DNA from: Marinomonas sp. SBI8L
Lineage (GTDB): Bacteria > Pseudomonadota > Gammaproteobacteria > Pseudomonadales > Marinomonadaceae
DNA length: 64,000 nucleotides
Reading direction: 5' to 3'
NCBI RefSeq assembly: GCF_001624705.1
Contig: NZ_JSEO01000001.1
Location: 1 to 64,000, forward strand
The position numbers and the translations under genes were made by a program. Below the pieces are notes generated by a model. It searched no databases, was not told the DNA's origin, and saw only the letters and a program-made list of their open reading frames with translations. This document shows, piece by piece, positions 18,262 through 26,700 of this stretch. Each line of letters begins with the position of its first letter. Position 1 is the first letter of the stretch.

Positions 18262-19331
18262 GCATCCACCTTAGGTACGCTCGACTTAAAGAGAGGCTTC
18301 ACAGCAATACGATTACGTCCTTCATCTTTAGCCTGATACAAGGCCTGATCAGACGCTAACATGAGCCCTCTCGTACTAAAGCTACTGACAGGAATAACAG
18401 AGGAAACGCCAACCGAAACAGTGACGATATCTTGCGCATCTGAACCATTATGCTCAATCTCAAGTTCACGTACAGCTTCAAGCACCTTCTTAGCAACGAT
18501 ATGTGCGCCTTCAAGATTCGTATTTGGAAGAATGATATTAAACTCTTCTCCCCCTGTTCTTGCGACCACATCACTGGCACGAGTGACTTTTTTTGCAATT
18601 GCTTGCGCCACTTGATTCAAACAATCATCACCAACAGGATGCCCGTATAAATCGTTGTAGGCTTTAAAATGATCAATATCAATTGCCAGCATAGATAAAG
18701 GCGTTTGACTGCGATAACTACGCAACCATTCTTCTTCAAGGCGAAGATCAAAATAACGTCGATTCGCAATCTTAGTCACGGCATCGCTATTTGCTTGTAT
18801 TTCAGCTTTTGCCTTGGCTTTATTTAACACTATGCCTCTTAAATGAGACAAATAACCCACATAATGTGTTGCTACAAAAAGATAAGTAAAAGCAGGGATA
18901 ATGCCCAAAGTATTAAAGTTTAAATCTAGCTCTAAGCCAAAAATAGGAATGGAGATTAATACGCCAGCTACTAAAGCAATAAAGCCTTTAAACATGAGCA
19001 AAGGCCCTTTCAGGGCATATACAGCAGAAGAGTTGGCAATATAATAAGGCAGAAAAATAACTGGGTTAAAATAAACCAAGTTAGCCAGAATACCAATGGA
19101 GAACATATCTACTAACATACTGTTAGATTCAGTTTTTACCGTTGGTTTAAATACAAAGCTAGCAAAAGCAATATGAGGATAAATGATAAAAAAGAGTAAA
19201 GTGAGCCAAATTGGCAAATCTGCAGAATCTAGTTCAGGCAATCTAGCAAGATAAACATTAATAATTACCAGCAAGCATCCGGCTACTCTCATTGGATAGT
19301 CAAATGTTCCCGCTGCTTTACTTAATCTCAC
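18258..19331 (-). CDS. Diguanylate cyclase with N-terminal MASE2-like membrane domain
   Basis: The first 165 residues contain about five membrane helices in a MASE2-like arrangement (segment IYPHIAFASFVFKP resembles the conserved region of DgcC/AdrA). The C-terminal part (about 190-350) is a complete GGDEF domain: DAVTKIANRRYFD, IDIDHFKAYNDLYGHPVGDDCL, and the intact catalytic motif RTGGEEFNIILP. It should make cyclic di-GMP from two GTP at the inner membrane. No RxxD inhibitory site is evident upstream of GGEEF. It is first in a two-gene operon with the degenerate GGDEF gene. Confidence 0.88.
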   Translation of the reverse strand: MRLSKAAGTFDYPMRVAGCLLVIINVYLARLPELDSADLPIWLTLLFFIIYPHIAFASFVFKPTVKTESNSMLVDMFSIGILANLVYFNPVIFLPYYIANSSAVYALKGPLLMFKGFIALVAGVLISIPIFGLELDLNFNTLGIIPAFTYLFVATHYVGYLSHLRGIVLNKAKAKAEIQANSDAVTKIANRRYFDLRLEEEWLRSYRSQTPLSMLAIDIDHFKAYNDLYGHPVGDDCLNQVAQAIAKKVTRASDVVARTGGEEFNIILPNTNLEGAHIVAKKVLEAVRELEIEHNGSDAQDIVTVSVGVSSVIPVSSFSTRGLMLASDQALYQAKDEGRNRIAVKPLFKSSVPKVDA

Positions 19332-20135
19332 CCATACCTCCGGTTAATTCGCCTGAGCTAATGAACCTATCAAGACATCAAATCTTAATTTTTTGTCAGA
19401 AAAAGCTTCAAGCAGGATATCCCTTTAAAGCAATGTATACTTAGAAACAGCCAAGTGTGGCACTTTTCCTTCAACCTAAGAGAGTACTTTAAAAGCCGTT
19501 TCTTTAAGTTGAGGCCATTTAAAATTGAGAGGTTTTAAACCCACTCTAGCCCTTAAATATAAACACTGCTTACCCAACAAAAAGGTGGGGGGACGTTTTC
19601 ATAGATTCCTTCATTTTTTGATACTCACGTCCCTATATGAGTTTTATTAAATTCAAGTTCAAATAAAACATATATTTTTTTTAAAAAATAGCTATTTAGA
19701 GTCAGTATAAGTAAATTTCAAACAAAGGTTCTACCACTTATAACCAAAGGTAAATCTTTTTAAAAAAAGTTATTCCTACTGCTTATTTAACTTAGCACTT
19801 TCTCCACATTTTCCAAGGTTAATTCGTGATTCGTTAATTAGGATGATTAGGCATACGCCCTGTCGCATTTCTATTTGCTTAAGCAAAGCAAGTCTTGTTT
19901 ATCTAGAATCTCTAGTTTTTATCTTAGACATCTTTCAAGCTAGTTGAAGATAGCGATGAACGCGACTTCTATTCCAAAACCATACAGACTTAAATTAAAA
20001 ACAGATGTAAAAATAACTTTATCATGACCTCTTAGACTTTATTCAAAAACGAAAACCTATCATGAAGAAGCTACCCATCATGATTCATTCTAGGTAAAGC
20101 TAGGAATGAAGCATTTATTTGAAGCTTTTAACGTA
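19332..20135. other. Long noncoding stretch (about 800 bp)
   Basis: I see no gene here. Notable points: a 14-bp perfect palindrome TTTGCTTAAGCAAA at 19874-19887, and an imperfect hairpin TTCATTCTAG/CTAGGAATGAA at 20084-20110, which may end the minus-strand hydrolase transcript. The right part also holds stretches resembling decayed coding DNA, but without a usable frame. The promoter of the MASE2-GGDEF operon should lie near 19332-19480. Confidence 0.4.
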
Positions 20136-20956
20136 TTAGTCAAAAGTTAAACTTCTGTCTAAAAACTTCACAACACGGCTTTCATACTCTTTTGGCTGAG
20201 CGGCATAAGCATGGGTATGAGTTGCTCCCTCAACTTGCCAAAACTCTGCTTCGGTATTTCGCTTTAAAGCATCAAATAAAAGCTTTCCATGAGCAACGGT
20301 TGTAAATTTATCCGCCTCCCCATAAATTAAGAGCATGTCAGGTCTACCCGCTAAGATGTTAGCAGCGTGCACTGGACGAACTCGCTTCTCCCCTGAAGGG
20401 TAAATCAACTGCACAAATTGCAGCGCTAGTTTAGGCAAGGGGTAAGGTCGCCAAAAGTGCATAAGTGTCGGAAACGCAGATTCAATCACAGCAGCTTTAA
20501 AAGGGTGCGTTGGACTTGTCATAGCGCAGACAGACATAGCACCGCCTAAGGATGCCCCTATTAAGCCTAAAGCAAGGTTTGGATACTGATTTTGCAAAGC
20601 ATTCCCTGCCGCTAACACATCTAACGGGAAGTCCATATTCGTTGAGCCAGACTCACCAAAACCATTAAAATCAAAAACCATCACATGATAGCCAGACTGA
20701 CGCAATAGTTGAGCATGGCCATACCTTAGCCAAAAACCTTTGGCTAAGGTATGGCCATAGGGTGACACAATAAAACGGCCCCTTTTACGTCTTCTGTAAG
20801 CGATTCAGCCACTAACGCAGAGATCTTTGCCCCTGACTCACTCTTAAAAGAAAGCCTTTTCCAATCAGTCTGATTAATATCATCTGGCCAGCGCCATGGT
20901 TTATTGAAACGACCAAAAAAAGGCTTTTTTAATAGGCTATATAATAATTTCTTCAT
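20136..20956 (-). pseudogene. Alpha/beta hydrolase gene broken by a frameshift
   Basis: Two minus-strand frames together encode one hydrolase. The first part (from ATG 20956, MKKLLYSLLKKPFFGRF..., with GGAG upstream) reads to GAVLLCHPM and then stops after AIP. The second frame continues at once with GHTLAKGFWLRYGHAQLL, including DFNGFGESG, the nucleophile elbow GASLGGAMS, the Asp in LLIYGEADKFT and the His in EGATHTHAY. Restoring one base in the codon after HPM would give one protein of about 273 residues, consistent with a serine hydrolase. The break coincides with a perfect 20-bp-arm inverted repeat. It may be a true pseudogene, a recoded gene or an assembly error. A second in-frame ATG lies at 20971. 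Confidence 0.75.
20715..20758. repeat. Perfect 44-nt hairpin inside the hydrolase gene
   Basis: Arms of 20 bp (20715-20734 and 20739-20758) are exact reverse complements, ATGGCCATACCTTAGCCAAA against TTTGGCTAAGGTATGGCCAT, with a 4-nt AACC loop. The hairpin covers the frameshift point of the alpha/beta hydrolase gene. The arm encoding FWLRYGH looks like the original coding sequence, and the other looks like its inverted copy. Confidence 0.9.
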
Positions 20957-21072
20957 TCTTACCCTCTCCATATTCCCTTTCTTATACAAATAAAGCACCA
21001 CCCCAAAGCAACTAAGCCAACCTTGTGATACCAACCTAAATCAGTTTATGGCTTGCTTTTAAACTCAACCAT

Positions 21073-21107
21073 AGGCATAAATGACTTGTTTAGGGTCATT
21101 TATGCCT
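21073..21107. promoter_or_regulatory. 13-bp-arm inverted repeat in the divergent region upstream of the GlxA-like gene
   Basis: AGGCATAAATGAC (21073-21085) and GTCATTTATGCCT (21095-21107) are perfect complements around a 9-nt loop. The repeat lies about 30 bp before the GlxA-like start codon and upstream of the divergent hydrolase gene. There is no T-run, so an operator or 5'-leader hairpin is more likely than a terminator. Confidence 0.5.
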
Positions 21108-21135
21108 TACTTGATAGCATTAACGGGGAATAGGA

Positions 21136-22182
21136 ATGAAGGTGACAATATTAATGGCTGACCGCTGCTCCTCTACCAGTGTGGCAGCCAGTATGGAGTT
21201 TTTAGAAACAGCAAATGTTATCCATCAATATTTACTTAGATCTCAAAAATCGAGCTCATCAAAAGAAGAAAGGCATCAAGCACAGGAAAAACCATTTGAA
21301 TTCGAAACAGCATCGCTTACAGGAAAGAGTATTCAAAGTACGGGGGGATTAATCCTGACACCGGAAAAGTCGATTCTCCAAGCCGCTCCCAAAGACCCAA
21401 ACAGACCAAGGCTCATCATAGTGCCAGGTTTCATGTTTAATATTTTGGCTGAATTACCTCAGTTAGCCCCCATAAGCCAGTGGCTGAAAGAACAGCATGA
21501 GCAAGGTGCCTATATTGCTAATATCTGTACAGGAGCCTTTGTTAGCGCACAGGCAGGCTTATTAGACAACAAAAGAGCAACAACCCATTGGTTGTTTTGC
21601 GAACAATTACAAACTCACTTCCCCAAAGTAAAAGTATATACGGAAAGAACAGTAACGGATGACGGCCTGATTATGTGCTCAGGCGGTTCAACCAGCAGTG
21701 CAGACCTTTTACTTTATATTATTCGCAAGTTTGGCTCTCCTCAGCTTGGTGCTGAGTGCGCAAAAAAACTATTGGTAGATACTGGCGACCGCAGCCAAAC
21801 CCCTTATGCCAGTACAACATTTAAAAAGAACCATCATGATAGTGAGATTTTGAAAATACAGATTTGGCTAGAGAAGCAATTACATCAGCCAGTTAGTATG
21901 GAAAACTTGGTACAAGAGTTTGGTTTGAGTACGCGTAATTTTATTCGAAGATTTAAGGAAGCGACTCAGCAAACACCAATTCAATACTTACAAAATTTAC
22001 GCTTAGAAAGAGCCAAGCATTTACTCGAATCGAGCCAAGAAGCGTTCGAACAAATTACCTATCGAGTGGGTTTACAGGATGCGAATTCATTTCGAAAACT
22101 CTTTAAACAAAGAGTTGGCGTGACACCAGGCGCTTATAGAAAACGTTTTGCGGGGAAGTTAACAAGTTCGATTCAATATTAA
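21136..22182 (+). CDS. GlxA-family transcriptional regulator (DJ-1/PfpI plus AraC domains)
   Basis: The 348-residue protein joins an N-terminal DJ-1/PfpI-like domain (about 1-210) to a C-terminal AraC helix-turn-helix pair (about 235-340). The first domain has the nucleophile-elbow region in IANICTGAFVSAQAGLLDNK; the second includes FGLSTRNFIRRFKEATQQTP and VGLQDANSFRKLFKQRVGVTP. This layout is typical of GlxA-like regulators, which often respond to amino-acid or amine metabolites; the effector here is unknown. It is divergent from the broken hydrolase gene. The ribosome-binding site is GGGGAATAGGA. Confidence 0.9.
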   Translation: MKVTILMADRCSSTSVAASMEFLETANVIHQYLLRSQKSSSSKEERHQAQEKPFEFETASLTGKSIQSTGGLILTPEKSILQAAPKDPNRPRLIIVPGFMFNILAELPQLAPISQWLKEQHEQGAYIANICTGAFVSAQAGLLDNKRATTHWLFCEQLQTHFPKVKVYTERTVTDDGLIMCSGGSTSSADLLLYIIRKFGSPQLGAECAKKLLVDTGDRSQTPYASTTFKKNHHDSEILKIQIWLEKQLHQPVSMENLVQEFGLSTRNFIRRFKEATQQTPIQYLQNLRLERAKHLLESSQEAFEQITYRVGLQDANSFRKLFKQRVGVTPGAYRKRFAGKLTSSIQY

Positions 22183-22736
22183 GTCGTAAGCACAACTTAA
22201 TAACTTATGACTTATTTACAATAGTGAAAATAAACACTATTTATGAGAATGAGGCTAAAAAAGCTATATCATTGTTTTATAACAACTATTTAATTGTATT
22301 ATAATCTCCCCGTTGGGCTTACAAGACTGATTCAATCAACAAAATATTATTTCACATCATAATAAGTTTTTATAATGTGAGAAAACCATGTTTTTTGACT
22401 TTATTCATAACCTACTTTTTATTTCACTCGCGTGAGATAAATTATTCTTTCATATACTGTTTTTTGTACAATTTTTTAATTAAAGAAAAAAGGCAAGTGT
22501 GGCGCAAAATAAAAAGTGCAAACTTTTTGTAAAACCCACCACTATGTGAAATTACTAGTCTTTATTCCCAGTTCAAAACCTGTACAATCGTTCAAGTATT
22601 GAGAAAGAAAGGTCCAACACAGCTTTCTTTTCTCGAATCAGTTAAGAGGCTTTTTACTTAAAAATCACTTAACAATCGCGCCGTTATAATAAAAAGAAGC
22701 GGCATAAACGATTAAAATAATTAGAGTACTGTAGTT
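22183..22736. other. Intergenic leader upstream of the purine permease
   Basis: No gene is seen in these 554 bp. The region is AT-rich, with several hairpin-like repeats: TTTCACAT...ATGTGAGAAA at about 22350-22385, and GAGAAAGAAAG (22601-22611) against CTTTCTTTTCTC (22623-22634), about 100 bp before the permease start. I looked for a purine (guanine/adenine) aptamer and did not find its conserved loops. It should carry the permease promoter and a long leader. Confidence 0.4.
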
Positions 22737-24179
22737 ATGAATCAGGTTAACCAAGCTTATGATAATAATCAGGGCAGTAAAGGTGGCTTTCTAGAACGCC
22801 TCTTTAAACTTGCTGCTCACAAGACCACTCCAAAAATTGAGATGATGGCAGGTTTAACAACCTTCGTTACCATGTCTTATATCATCGTTCTAAACCCTAT
22901 CATCATGTCAAAAACAGGCATGCCATTTGACGGCTTATTCCTAGCTACTTGCCTTGGTGCTGCTATTGCCACCATCCTAATGGGCTTGTATGCAAACTGG
23001 CCTGTTGGCCTTGCGCCAGGCATGGGCCTTAACGCTTTCTTCACCTTCTCTGTTGTTGGCTCTATGGGCTATAGCTGGGAAATTGCACTAGGTTCTGTCT
23101 TTATATCAGGCATGCTCTTTGTGTTAATGAGTGTGACGCGACTGCGTGAGTGGATGTTAGATAGTATTCCAATGAGCTTACGTCTTGCTATGACAGCAGG
23201 TGTTGGTTTGTTCCTTGGTTTTATCGGTCTACGTTTTACTGGGGTGATAGTACCAGATCCAAATAACGCTTTAGCACTTGCTGACCTAACACACTTTGGT
23301 TTTGGTAAATTTGGTCCAGAAGCGCCAGCACTTGGTCTTTTAAGTTTCTTCCTGATCGCTGTTCTTAGCTACCGAAAAGTATTCGGTGCGGTTGTACTAG
23401 GTATTGGTATCACAACATTAGTCGCTTTCATCATGACTTGGATCCTGCCAACTGACTTCTTCGTTGTGGCTGAAGAAGCTAAGTCTTGGGCGCCTGCCTC
23501 CGGTTTCGTCGCCTATGGCGGAATGCTAGCTGTTCCAGATTTCGCAGCAATTGAACCTATTCTTTGGAAAGCCGATGTAATGGGTGCGCTTGAAGTTGCT
23601 ATGATTCCGGTCATTGTTACCTTCTTATTCGTTAACATCTTTGATACTGCCGGTACACTTATGGGTGTTGCTGAGCGTGCTAACCTACAAGACAAAGATG
23701 GCAACATCGAAGGTCTAAGCAAATCTCTTAAAGCTGACTCTATCTCATCTGTAATTGGTACAGCATTTGGTTGTCCACCAGTAACTTCTTACGCTGAGTC
23801 TGCAGCGGGTGTATCTGTTGGTGGTCGTACTGGTCTTACTGCGGTAACTATCGGTGTGCTTTTCCTACTAGGTATGTTCTTCTTGCCTCTAGCGAAAATG
23901 CTACCAGCCTTCGCAGTAGATGGTGCTCTTATCTACGTTGCTATGTTGATGATGAGCTCTTTGAAGAAAATCGACTGGAACGATCTAACTGAATTCGCAC
24001 CAGCAGTTGTTACCACTGTGATGATGGCTTTCACCTTCTCTATTGCAAACGGTATTGCGCTTGGCTTCCTAACTTACACCATCCTAAAAGTGGGTGGTGG
24101 TAAAGCGAATGAAGTATCTGCAGGTGTATGGGCATTAACTGTGCTATTCATCCTGAAGTTCATCTTCCTAGGTCACTAA
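22737..24179 (+). CDS. NCS2-family purine permease, AzgA type (hypoxanthine/guanine/adenine)
   Basis: The 480-residue inner-membrane protein matches the AzgA branch of nucleobase:cation symporter-2 transporters. Marks include KIEMMAGLTTFVTMSYIIVLNPIIM near the N-terminus, APGMGLNAFFTF at about 93-104, FDTAGTLMGVA at about 302-312 and CPPVTSYAESAAGVSVGGRTGLTA at about 344-367. It has about 12-14 membrane segments. Members import purine bases with protons; the exact base cannot be told from sequence. Codon usage is regular. It is monocistronic, with a strong terminator 35 bp after the stop codon. Confidence 0.92.
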   Translation: MNQVNQAYDNNQGSKGGFLERLFKLAAHKTTPKIEMMAGLTTFVTMSYIIVLNPIIMSKTGMPFDGLFLATCLGAAIATILMGLYANWPVGLAPGMGLNAFFTFSVVGSMGYSWEIALGSVFISGMLFVLMSVTRLREWMLDSIPMSLRLAMTAGVGLFLGFIGLRFTGVIVPDPNNALALADLTHFGFGKFGPEAPALGLLSFFLIAVLSYRKVFGAVVLGIGITTLVAFIMTWILPTDFFVVAEEAKSWAPASGFVAYGGMLAVPDFAAIEPILWKADVMGALEVAMIPVIVTFLFVNIFDTAGTLMGVAERANLQDKDGNIEGLSKSLKADSISSVIGTAFGCPPVTSYAESAAGVSVGGRTGLTAVTIGVLFLLGMFFLPLAKMLPAFAVDGALIYVAMLMMSSLKKIDWNDLTEFAPAVVTTVMMAFTFSIANGIALGFLTYTILKVGGGKANEVSAGVWALTVLFILKFIFLGH

Positions 24180-24213
24180 GTTTGTTGTAACAAACCTTAT
24201 TACCTAAGAAACG

Positions 24214-24243
24214 AAAAAGGGCCTTCATTGAAGGCCCTTTTTT
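24214..24243 (+). terminator. Rho-independent terminator of the purine permease gene
   Basis: A GC-rich stem (AAAAAGGGCCTTC / GAAGGCCCTTTTT) with a 3-4-nt loop is followed by a T-run. It lies 35 bp after the permease stop codon. Confidence 0.92.
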
Positions 24244-24308
24244 AATGCTTAACTTTTTACCTGAAACCGAATCTGTAAGCAGCTCCAGCTTCTTACTTTT
24301 ACCCTAGC

Positions 24309-24716
24309 TTATTCGCTTTGCTCCAAGAATGACTGTAAACGTAAGTATTCATTTAAAGCAATTCGATCTGATGCTAGCCCTATATCGGCAGTATTAATCT
24401 CTGACCAAAACACCTCATCGGCTTCTAGTGCTTTTATCTCACCTTGCCAGTCATTAACCACATAATAATGAATTAACTGCAATTCAGCGGTTGCCTTATG
24501 ATACAAGGAGCAGAGGTAGTAGCTCGACAACGCCTTTATCGCTAACTCTTCATCCATTTCACGGTGTAGGGTTTGCGCTTGTGTTTCCCCCTCTTCCATA
24601 TGTCCACCTGGGATAGCAATCAAACCCGGATCTGACTCTTTTAACAAAGACCTTTGCTCTAACAATATCTTGTTATCACGAATCACTAAAAAAGACACAC
24701 AAGGATGCTGATCCAT
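24309..24716 (-). CDS. Nudix hydrolase
   Basis: The 135-residue protein carries the Nudix box in order, GGHMEEGETQAQTLHREMDEEL (about 37-58), which matches GX5EX7REUXEE, so it should hydrolyse a nucleoside diphosphate linked to some moiety. The N-terminus (CVSFLVIRDNKILLEQRS) and length fit small MutT-like housecleaning enzymes. The substrate cannot be inferred. A GAGG ribosome-binding site precedes the start. It lies 23 bp downstream of the XRE-2TM gene on the same strand, so they may be cotranscribed. Confidence 0.88.
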   Translation of the reverse strand: MDQHPCVSFLVIRDNKILLEQRSLLKESDPGLIAIPGGHMEEGETQAQTLHREMDEELAIKALSSYYLCSLYHKATAELQLIHYYVVNDWQGEIKALEADEVFWSEINTADIGLASDRIALNEYLRLQSFLEQSE

Positions 24717-24739
24717 GAATAAAACCTCTTCTAATCCAG

Positions 24740-25267
24740 TTAGTCCTGATTTTTACCTAAACGCTTTTCAATTTGTTTCTTTTCCCAGTCAGAGCCAAAT
24801 ACATTCACAACTTCGTGCGCACTTAACCCCTGAATCAATAAAGCGATTCCCCAACCTAGCGCAGGCCAAACTACCCAAAAATAGTCTGGACTTGTCAGCA
24901 GGTTAATCACCAATAAAAGTAAGATGACACCTGCATAGCTAAGTAAGTTTTTATTAAAGGCTTTAATACGCTTCACCTGAGCAATGACAGCGGCTTTTTC
25001 AGCTGACTCCTTTCCATTTTTGCTGCTTTTTTCACTCATATTATCCGTCTCCTGTTTTTCGGTTTTGGAACTAGCTATTAGATTAGGTTCAATCTTATGT
25101 AGGTCAGATACCTGTAACTCAAAGACTGCAGCAAGGGATTTCAGACTTTCCAACCCTGCCTTATTGCCTTGTTCAATACGCTGAATAGTACGCACACTTA
25201 AACCAGACAGTTGTGACAGCTCTTCTTGAGACCAGCCTTTATCCAACCTTAACTGTTTAACACCCAT
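24740..25267 (-). CDS. XRE-type regulator fused to a 2TM membrane domain
   Basis: The N-terminal 65 residues are a Cro/C1 helix-turn-helix (KQLRLDKGWSQEELSQLSGLSVRTIQRIEQG). A charged linker follows, then a two-helix membrane domain of the 2TM type (NLLSYAGVILLLLVINLL and YFWVVWPALGWGIALLIQGL). Such proteins are membrane-bound regulators of unknown signal. I prefer ATG 25267 (MGVKQLRL) because AAGGG lies six bases before it; the in-frame ATG at 25273 abuts that site. The length is about 175 residues. It may form a unit with the Nudix gene 23 bp downstream. Confidence 0.82.
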   Translation of the reverse strand: MGVKQLRLDKGWSQEELSQLSGLSVRTIQRIEQGNKAGLESLKSLAAVFELQVSDLHKIEPNLIASSKTEKQETDNMSEKSSKNGKESAEKAAVIAQVKRIKAFNKNLLSYAGVILLLLVINLLTSPDYFWVVWPALGWGIALLIQGLSAHEVVNVFGSDWEKKQIEKRLGKNQD

Positions 25268-25385
25268 AGCCATCCCTTAAAATAATAAGAATAAATTTTA
25301 ACAACAGACCCAAAGATTCAGAACGACACCAGCATGACACCAAGGTGACACTCTATATATTTCAATCACTTACATAAAATTTTCG

Positions 25386-25784
25386 TTAAGTTAATTGGAA
25401 CTTAACCTGCCCTCTAGTGAGTAAGACAGCACTAATAATTAAGGTAACTAACTCTCCAACTAAAAACAGCCACATAACTGGGTTCGGGTTACCATCAAGT
25501 AAAATACCTAAACTACGACCAAAAGCCATATTCCCCATAATTAAGATGACGAATACTAAGCCTAATTTCTCATAAACCAATTTCATTGAGAAATAGAAAA
25601 GTAATAACCCAATCGCCAAACTCATACCACCATAAGTTGCCCGAGTATCAATCATGGCAGAAGTGGTATTCGCAGCTGAGCCTGTTACCCAAAATAAAAG
25701 TGTTTCTGGTACAAAGAAAAACAACAAACCGTAAAGACTAAAAAATAAAGCATTTAAACGAATAATCCATTGCGCTAGTGTCAT
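25386..25784 (-). CDS. Small four-helix membrane protein, DUF4345-like
   Basis: This 132-residue protein is almost entirely membrane, with four predicted helices. Segments such as RLNALFFSLYGLLFFFVPE and the central DTRATYGGMSLAIGLLLFY resemble the DUF4345 family; the function of that family is unknown. The start is supported by AAGGGATTAGTA. It follows the TauE-like exporter gene by 16 bp on the same strand, so the two are likely one operon. Confidence 0.7.
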   Translation of the reverse strand: MTLAQWIIRLNALFFSLYGLLFFFVPETLLFWVTGSAANTTSAMIDTRATYGGMSLAIGLLLFYFSMKLVYEKLGLVFVILIMGNMAFGRSLGILLDGNPNPVMWLFLVGELVTLIISAVLLTRGQVKFQLT

Positions 25785-25800
25785 TACTAATCCCTTTTAG

Positions 25801-26532
25801 TTAATTTGATATTGCTTTAAAAATTAAGCTGACAGATAACATCAGTAAGATAAGTCTAACAAGATGATCAAACCATTTCTGTTTCAATTTTGATAAATAA
25901 TATTTGCCAATATGTGTCCCTAGGTAACTGGCTAACAAAAGGACAATAAGATAGGACATATCCTCAAATGCAACTAAAGATGCCCAAGTAAAAATGCTTA
26001 TCTTAATAAGATTTAATGGCAAGGCACTGGCGGCCATAGAGGCAACAAAAGTTTCTTTTTTCAATGCTAGCTGTTTAAAAACCAAGGCTTTTATGAGGCT
26101 ACCAGAACCCACAGTTCCCGAAACAAGACCATAGATAAAACCCGTAAGAATTAAGACATTATCACTCACATTGTAATTTGGCATAAAACGAAATAGATCA
26201 ATCACTAAGTAAAGCAAAGACATAGCTGCAAGTATAAATACAAGCCAATTCGCATCTAAAAATAACAAAGTATAGGCGCCAATAAACACACCTGGAACAG
26301 AAAGGAGACTTAGCTTAAATACCAGTGGCCAGTTGATATAGGACTTTAAATAGTAGGTTTTTAAGGAGGTGTTATAAAAATAAAAGAAGCTAGTTAACGC
26401 TATGCTCCATTTTATATCGAACATAAGAGAGGTCGCGCTAATCAAGATCAAGGCTGAACCAAAACCAGCTAATGTGGATAGTATGGCGGCAAACAAGGCC
26501 ATCACAAAAAAAGCCCCTAGCATCCAATCCAT
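25801..26532 (-). CDS. TauE/SafE-family membrane permease (sulfite/organosulfonate exporter-like)
   Basis: The 243-residue protein has about seven to eight membrane helices with the TauE/SafE pattern: N-terminal LSTLAGFGSALILISATSLM and a second-half counterpart GLVSGTVGSGSLIKALVF. Members move sulfite, sulfoacetate or similar organic anions, but substrates are known for few. It begins the transcript that continues with the DUF4345-like gene. No neighbour reveals the substrate. Confidence 0.82.
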   Translation of the reverse strand: MDWMLGAFFVMALFAAILSTLAGFGSALILISATSLMFDIKWSIALTSFFYFYNTSLKTYYLKSYINWPLVFKLSLLSVPGVFIGAYTLLFLDANWLVFILAAMSLLYLVIDLFRFMPNYNVSDNVLILTGFIYGLVSGTVGSGSLIKALVFKQLALKKETFVASMAASALPLNLIKISIFTWASLVAFEDMSYLIVLLLASYLGTHIGKYYLSKLKQKWFDHLVRLILLMLSVSLIFKAISN

Positions 26533-26700
26533 ACGTACTCTTTTTATTGATTAATTTGAGAAAGCTTAACATAGGGCCAAGCCCCTTTAAATCTAAGCTA
26601 GATTCTCATTTTTAAACTCACCACATGACTTATATCAGCCTTAAAAGGGTACAAACTGATAGCCTGCCTCTAAAACGTTTTATTGATATTGAGGTAAGTA

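Noticed and set aside
18356-18650. Three small frames overlapping the MASE2-GGDEF gene
   Set aside because: They overlap the intact GGDEF domain in other frames and show no family likeness.
22183-22736. Purine riboswitch upstream of the purine permease
   Set aside because: The conserved loop and junction sequences of the guanine/adenine aptamer are not visible; only AT-rich hairpins are present.
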